The translations under genes were made by a program, and so were the position numbers. A stretch of DNA of 64,000 nucleotides from Pseudoalteromonas arabiensis (GTDB taxonomy: Bacteria > Pseudomonadota > Gammaproteobacteria > Enterobacterales > Alteromonadaceae), in assembly GCF_001550155.1 (NCBI RefSeq), contig NZ_LRUF01000026.1:470374-534373 (forward strand). Reading direction: 5' to 3'. Of this stretch, positions 59,887-64,000 are shown one piece after another. Position 1 is the stretch's first letter. The number at the start of each line of letters is the position of its first letter. Under the pieces are notes generated by a model. That model saw nothing but the letters and a program-made list of their open reading frames with translations, did no database searches and had not been told where the DNA came from.

Positions 59887-60935
59887 GAGTTTGCTTCTTG
59901 TTGGTTTGCTTGTGATTCTTTAATGCGTTGCTTTTCAGCTCGCTTTAAACGCTCAGCTTCATCATTACGCTCGTAGGCTTCTACAATACGAGCTACGACA
60001 GGGTGACGCACAACATCATGAGATTGGAAGAAGTTAAAACTAATTGCTTCAACACCATTGAGTACCTCAATTGCATGGCGTAAGCCTGAGCGCGCACCGC
60101 GCGGTAAATCGACCTGGGTGATATCACCAGTAATTACCGCTTTCGAATTAAAACCAATACGGGTTAAGAACATTTTCATTTGTTCTGCTGTGGTGTTTTG
60201 GCTTTCATCTAGAATGATAAAGGCATCATTCAATGTACGACCACGCATATATGCAAGTGGGGCAACTTCTATGATGTTCTTTTCAATGAGCTTTTCAACG
60301 CGCTCAAAACCAAGCATTTCAAATAATGCATCGTAAAGAGGGCGCAAATAAGGGTCGATTTTTTGACTCAAATCACCTGGTAAGAAACCGAGTTTTTCAC
60401 CTGCTTCAACGGCAGGGCGCGTAAGTAGAATACGACGAATTTCTTGGCGCTCAAGGGCATCAACAGCGGCTGCAACGGCGAGGTAAGTTTTACCTGTACC
60501 AGCAGGGCCAATACCAAAGGTAATGTCGTGATGCAAAATATTTGCAATGTACACGCCTTGGTTGTCGTTTCGCGGTTTAATTACGCCACGGCGAGTTTTA
60601 ATAACCATGTCTTTGCCATAAACGCCTGGATTTTCATCTTGCTCGAGGGCATTTGATTCGCTAATTGCTAAATGAACCGCTTCAGGTTCTATCTCACCAA
60701 TTTGACCACGTACAGGTTGAGTATCAACATAAAGGTTTTTTAAGATTTCTACACTCGCTGCAGCACAGTGAAGCTTACCAGTGACTCTGAAAAAATTATC
60801 GCGATGAGCAATTTCTACACCTAATCGGCGCTCAATTTGTTTGATATTTTCGTCAAACGGACCACATAAAGATGAAAGGCGTTTATTGTCGGCGGGTTCT
60901 AAATAAATCTCTAAAGTTTTTAATTGATTACTCAA
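59883..60935 (-). CDS. ybeZ: PhoH family ATPase YbeZ
   Basis: A 350-residue PhoH-like ATPase that works with YbeY. Walker A G-P-A-G-T-G-K-T (about residue 145), Walker B F-I-I-L-D-E-S-Q, and an N-terminal KH-like region. The C-terminus is charged and disordered. Confidence 0.96.
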   Translation of the reverse strand: MSNQLKTLEIYLEPADNKRLSSLCGPFDENIKQIERRLGVEIAHRDNFFRVTGKLHCAAASVEILKNLYVDTQPVRGQIGEIEPEAVHLAISESNALEQDENPGVYGKDMVIKTRRGVIKPRNDNQGVYIANILHHDITFGIGPAGTGKTYLAVAAAVDALERQEIRRILLTRPAVEAGEKLGFLPGDLSQKIDPYLRPLYDALFEMLGFERVEKLIEKNIIEVAPLAYMRGRTLNDAFIILDESQNTTAEQMKMFLTRIGFNSKAVITGDITQVDLPRGARSGLRHAIEVLNGVEAISFNFFQSHDVVRHPVVARIVEAYERNDEAERLKRAEKQRIKESQANQQEANS

Positions 60936-60984
60936 AATAGCTTCCTATTGATGGGTGCAGGCCATGCCTGCACCAAATTTTCCC

Positions 60985-62430
60985 CTACGGGACGAAAGTA
61001 GCAACGCCAATTTCGTTAGGGGCTTGTGCAGCTTCAGCCTCGGCTGCCTTACTTAAAATAGATGATGGCGCCACGTCACGGCGTAAGTTCATCTCTGATT
61101 CTGTACGAATTAATTCACCACGTAAAGAATTTGGCAATGCTTCAGTAATACGTACATCAACGAATTGACCGATCACAGAGTGTGGGCCTTCAAAATTTAC
61201 AACTCGGTTGTTTTCTGTACGGCCACGTAATTCCATTGGGTTCTTCTTAGAAGGACCTTCAACTAAAATACGTTGTTCGGTATCAAACATTTGGCGGCTG
61301 ATTTGCTGCGCCATTTGCGTAATACGATTTTGTAACAGGTATAAACGTTCTTTTTTCTCTTGCTCTGATACATCATCTGGTAAATCAGCAGCAGGCGTAC
61401 CAGGGCGAGCACTGTAGATAAAGCTAAAGCTCATATCAAAACCGATATCATTGATAAGGTTCATGGTTGCTTCAAAGTCAGCTTTACTTTCGCCTGGGAA
61501 ACCAATGATGAAATCTGATGACATACTTAGATTAGGGCGAATTTTACGTAACTTACGAATCGTTGATTTGTACTCGAGTGCAGTATGGCCACGTTTCATA
61601 AGGTTTAAAATACGGTCTGAACCACTTTGCACTGGTAAGTGCAGGTGATCAACAAGTTCAGGTACATCAGCATAGGCGTCAATGATATCTGGCGTAAATT
61701 CTACAGGGTGTGAAGTGGTGTAACGAATACGGTCAATACCGTCAATCGCTGCCACATAACGTAATAGATCAGAGAAGTAACAAATTTCACCGTCGTGAGT
61801 TTCACCGCGATAGGCATTTACGTTTTGACCAAGTAGGTTCACTTCGCGAACACCTTGCTCTGCAAGTTGTGCAACTTCAAGTAATACGTCATCAAGTGGA
61901 CGGCTTACTTCTTCACCTCGCGTATAAGGTACTACGCAGAATGTACAGTATTTAGAACAACCTTCCATAATAGATACAAACGCAGTAGGGCCTTCCGCTT
62001 TTGGTTCAGGTAGGCGGTCAAACTTCTCAATCTCAGGGAATGAAACATCAACTACCGAGCTGCTGTCGCCACTTTGTACTTGCTTAATCATTTCTGGTAA
62101 GCGGTGTAATGTTTGCGGGCCAAATATTACATCAACAAACGGCGCACGTTGACGAATTGAATCACCCTCTTGCGATGCAACACAGCCACCAACACCAATG
62201 ATTAATTCAGGCTTATCATCTTTTAATAGTTTCCAACGGCCAAGCTGATGGAATACTTTTTCTTGTGCTTTTTCACGGATTGAACAGGTATTGAGTAAGA
62301 TCACGTCAGCATCTTCAGCTTCTTCAGTTAACTGATAGCCGTTAGTCGCATCTAGTAGATCAGCCATCTTCTGAGAGTCGTACTCGTTCATCTGACAACC
62401 CCAGGTTTTAATATGCAGCTTTTTACTCAT
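60985..62430 (-). CDS. miaB: tRNA-2-methylthio-N6-dimethylallyladenosine synthase
   Basis: A 481-residue radical SAM methylthiotransferase for A37. N-terminal UPF0004 domain starts T-W-G-C-Q-M-N; radical SAM Cys motif is C-S-K-Y-C-T-F-C; a TRAM domain lies at about 385-450. Slightly longer C-terminus than E. coli (474). Confidence 0.98.
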   Translation of the reverse strand: MSKKLHIKTWGCQMNEYDSQKMADLLDATNGYQLTEEAEDADVILLNTCSIREKAQEKVFHQLGRWKLLKDDKPELIIGVGGCVASQEGDSIRQRAPFVDVIFGPQTLHRLPEMIKQVQSGDSSSVVDVSFPEIEKFDRLPEPKAEGPTAFVSIMEGCSKYCTFCVVPYTRGEEVSRPLDDVLLEVAQLAEQGVREVNLLGQNVNAYRGETHDGEICYFSDLLRYVAAIDGIDRIRYTTSHPVEFTPDIIDAYADVPELVDHLHLPVQSGSDRILNLMKRGHTALEYKSTIRKLRKIRPNLSMSSDFIIGFPGESKADFEATMNLINDIGFDMSFSFIYSARPGTPAADLPDDVSEQEKKERLYLLQNRITQMAQQISRQMFDTEQRILVEGPSKKNPMELRGRTENNRVVNFEGPHSVIGQFVDVRITEALPNSLRGELIRTESEMNLRRDVAPSSILSKAAEAEAAQAPNEIGVATFVP

Positions 62431-62688
62431 TGAAATATAGCCTCGTTTTCAATTCGGTAGTGACACAAAAATGTGTTAGAAACAGGATTAAGTGGCAAGT
62501 ATGCCGACTTAAAGGACGCGTATTTTAGCTGGATACCCGCACAGATCCAAGTATAGTTTTTATCTTTGTGGTGTGAAATCAAACAAGTCACTGTTTTGAA
62601 ATTCTTAAGCAGTAAATGCACTGACACTGATTATTGAATTACGTTACAATTTGCTGCGTATTTAAATAGCCAAATGAGCGAATATTAA

Positions 62689-63858
62689 ATGAATAAAAAT
62701 AAGGTAATTGTTGTCGGTGGTGGCATGGTCGGTGCTGCTATAGCGATAAAACTGGCTAAACAGGGGAGGGATGTCACCGTTATTGAAAAGCACCTTATCG
62801 ATGCTGATCATATTCTTAGCTCAGATAAGGTCGATATTCGCATTTCGGCTATTAATCGTTTTTCAGAAAATTTACTCGATGACCTTGGTGCCATGCCGTT
62901 ACTAAGACAAAATCGCATTGCGCCTTATCAACAACTAGAGGCCTACCAGCAACAAGGCGAAAATTTATTGTTTGATTGCCATGAGATTGGCGAAACGCAT
63001 TTAGGTCATTTAATCGAAAATAATTTAATTCAAGCCAGTCTTTGGCAGCAATTCGCCAAGTACGACATCGAAGTGATAGAGCAATTATCAGCCATTACGA
63101 ATATTACTCACACGGCTGATTCAATCACCTTACAGTATGGCGATACTCAATATACTGCCGATTTAGTTGTTGCAGCAGATGGTGGACAGTCACAATTGCG
63201 AACTAAAGCTGGCTTGGGTGTAACGGGTTGGCAATATGCTCAGCACTGCATGGGTGTGTTAATTAAATTAGATGCCCCGCAGCAAGTAAAAACGTGGCAA
63301 CAATTTACGCCAACCGGACCCGTGGCGTTTTTACCCATGCAGGCGCCTTATGCTAATTTAATTTGTTATCACGATGCTGCGGTTTTAAAGCAGTGGCAAA
63401 AATTGTCGAATGAGCAACTTAAAGCAACGCTCATTGCGCATTTCCCTGAACTACCGGGCGACTTTGAGTTGCTTGAGCAGGCTGTTTTTCCACTTGCACG
63501 CCAACATGCCAATGATTATTCGCACGGCCGTTTAGTTTTAGTCGGTGACTCGGCGCACACAATTAACCCGCTCGCTGGACAAGGTGTGAACTTAGGCTTT
63601 CAAGATGTTGTAGCACTGGCAGATATTTTGGCAGATCAACCTGATGTTGGTCAGCAAGCGTTACTCAAACGCTACGAGAAAAAACGCCGTCATGCTAATT
63701 TGCTAATGATGAGTATGATGGATGCCTGTTACTTTGGTTTTTCAAACGAGATAAAACCACTGAGTTGGGTGCGCAGTAAGTTCTTAAAGCTTGCTAATAA
63801 CACAGGACCTGCAAAGAACTGGGTTTTAAAGTATGCGATCAGCGGGACATTAAGTTAA
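62689..63858 (+). CDS. ubiF: UbiH/UbiF family FAD-dependent hydroxylase, probable UbiF
   Basis: A 389-residue flavin monooxygenase of ubiquinone synthesis. N-terminal V-V-G-G-G-M-V-G-A (FAD), D-G-G-Q-S near 167, and V-L-V-G-D-S-A-H-T-I-N-P-L-A-G-Q-G motif near 285. UbiF, UbiH and UbiI are close relatives; divergence from miaB, as in E. coli ubiF-miaB, favours UbiF (C6 hydroxylation). Confidence 0.88.
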   Translation: MNKNKVIVVGGGMVGAAIAIKLAKQGRDVTVIEKHLIDADHILSSDKVDIRISAINRFSENLLDDLGAMPLLRQNRIAPYQQLEAYQQQGENLLFDCHEIGETHLGHLIENNLIQASLWQQFAKYDIEVIEQLSAITNITHTADSITLQYGDTQYTADLVVAADGGQSQLRTKAGLGVTGWQYAQHCMGVLIKLDAPQQVKTWQQFTPTGPVAFLPMQAPYANLICYHDAAVLKQWQKLSNEQLKATLIAHFPELPGDFELLEQAVFPLARQHANDYSHGRLVLVGDSAHTINPLAGQGVNLGFQDVVALADILADQPDVGQQALLKRYEKKRRHANLLMMSMMDACYFGFSNEIKPLSWVRSKFLKLANNTGPAKNWVLKYAISGTLS

Positions 63859-63880
63859 CCACATAGTGATAGAGACTAAA

Positions 63881-63914
63881 CACGGGTTAATGAAAATTAG
63901 CCCGTTTTTTTTGT
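63881..63914 (+). terminator. ubiF terminator
   Basis: ACGGGTTAAT-GAAA-ATTAGCCCGT stem (one mismatch) followed by TTTTTTT. Confidence 0.85.
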
Positions 63915-63943
63915 GCTAAATAAAAATGAATTAAATTTTGGAA

Positions 63944-64000
63944 AAATTAGAAATTAGAAATTAGAAATTAGAAATTAGAAATTAGAAATTAGAAATTAGA
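63944..64000. repeat. AAATTAG heptamer tandem repeat, running off the window
   Basis: Eight exact copies of AAATTAG plus one base fill 63944-64000 and continue past the edge. Units are perfect with no interruptions. The array lies in a non-coding stretch after a terminator. Copy number may vary between strains by slippage. Confidence 0.95.

Overview
The window is about 40% GC and looks like a marine gammaproteobacterium of the Alteromonadales, most likely Pseudoalteromonas. This rests on gene order (fabB-pdxB-asd-hubP, and an E. coli 14-15 min type envelope/translation cluster), the hubP/fimV architecture and AT-leaning codon use. It is an inference, as no database was searched.

Region 1 (1-21163) is the right, late half of a lambda-like siphophage prophage. 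It opens in the 3' end of a replication primase/helicase gene, then a gene-free stretch with eleven TGACA/TGTCA copies that may be the phage origin. A Q-like antiterminator gene is followed directly by a late promoter and terminator, as in lambda pR'-tR'. The lysis cassette is SAR endolysin, Rz, overlapping Rz1 and a putative holin. The morphogenesis genes run in lambda order: small and large terminase, a W-position protein, portal, a fused prohead protease/major capsid gene, FII-like, Z, U, V, G/GT with a probable -1 frameshift, tape measure, M-position, an inserted tailspike/fibre, DUF1833, NlpC/P60 and an I-J-type tip protein. Two AT-rich accessory genes of unknown function lie between the tail tip and the right attachment site. 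The prophage ends in a 27-base copy of the 3' end of tmRNA (ssrA) followed by a terminator. The intact ssrA, the integrase and the early genes should therefore lie to the left of the window.

Region 2 (21200-40650) is host chromosome with mixed housekeeping and accessory genes: a crotonase-family enzyme, a TSUP permease, an NAD(P)-binding protein, an OmpA protein with two DUF4892 repeats, mnmC, fabB with a FabR-type operator, pdxB, asd, and hubP/fimV with about eleven 40-residue acidic repeats. These are followed by a Tat-exported alpha/beta hydrolase lacking its nucleophile serine, a small secreted protein of unknown function, an M28 peptidase, and a TetR regulator with a palindromic operator beside a YdcF-like gene.

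Region 3 (40665-63858) is a conserved envelope/translation block. On the minus strand, lipA-lipB-ybeD, dacA-rlpA-rodA-mrdA-rlmH-rsfS and nadD-holA-lptE-leuS link lipoate synthesis, cell elongation, ribosome maturation, NAD synthesis and LPS export. A plus-strand DUF1451/Lon-like/FKBP group is followed by lnt-corC-ybeY-ybeZ-miaB on the minus strand and a divergent ubiF-like gene. The window ends in a run of AAATTAG heptamer repeats that continues past the edge.
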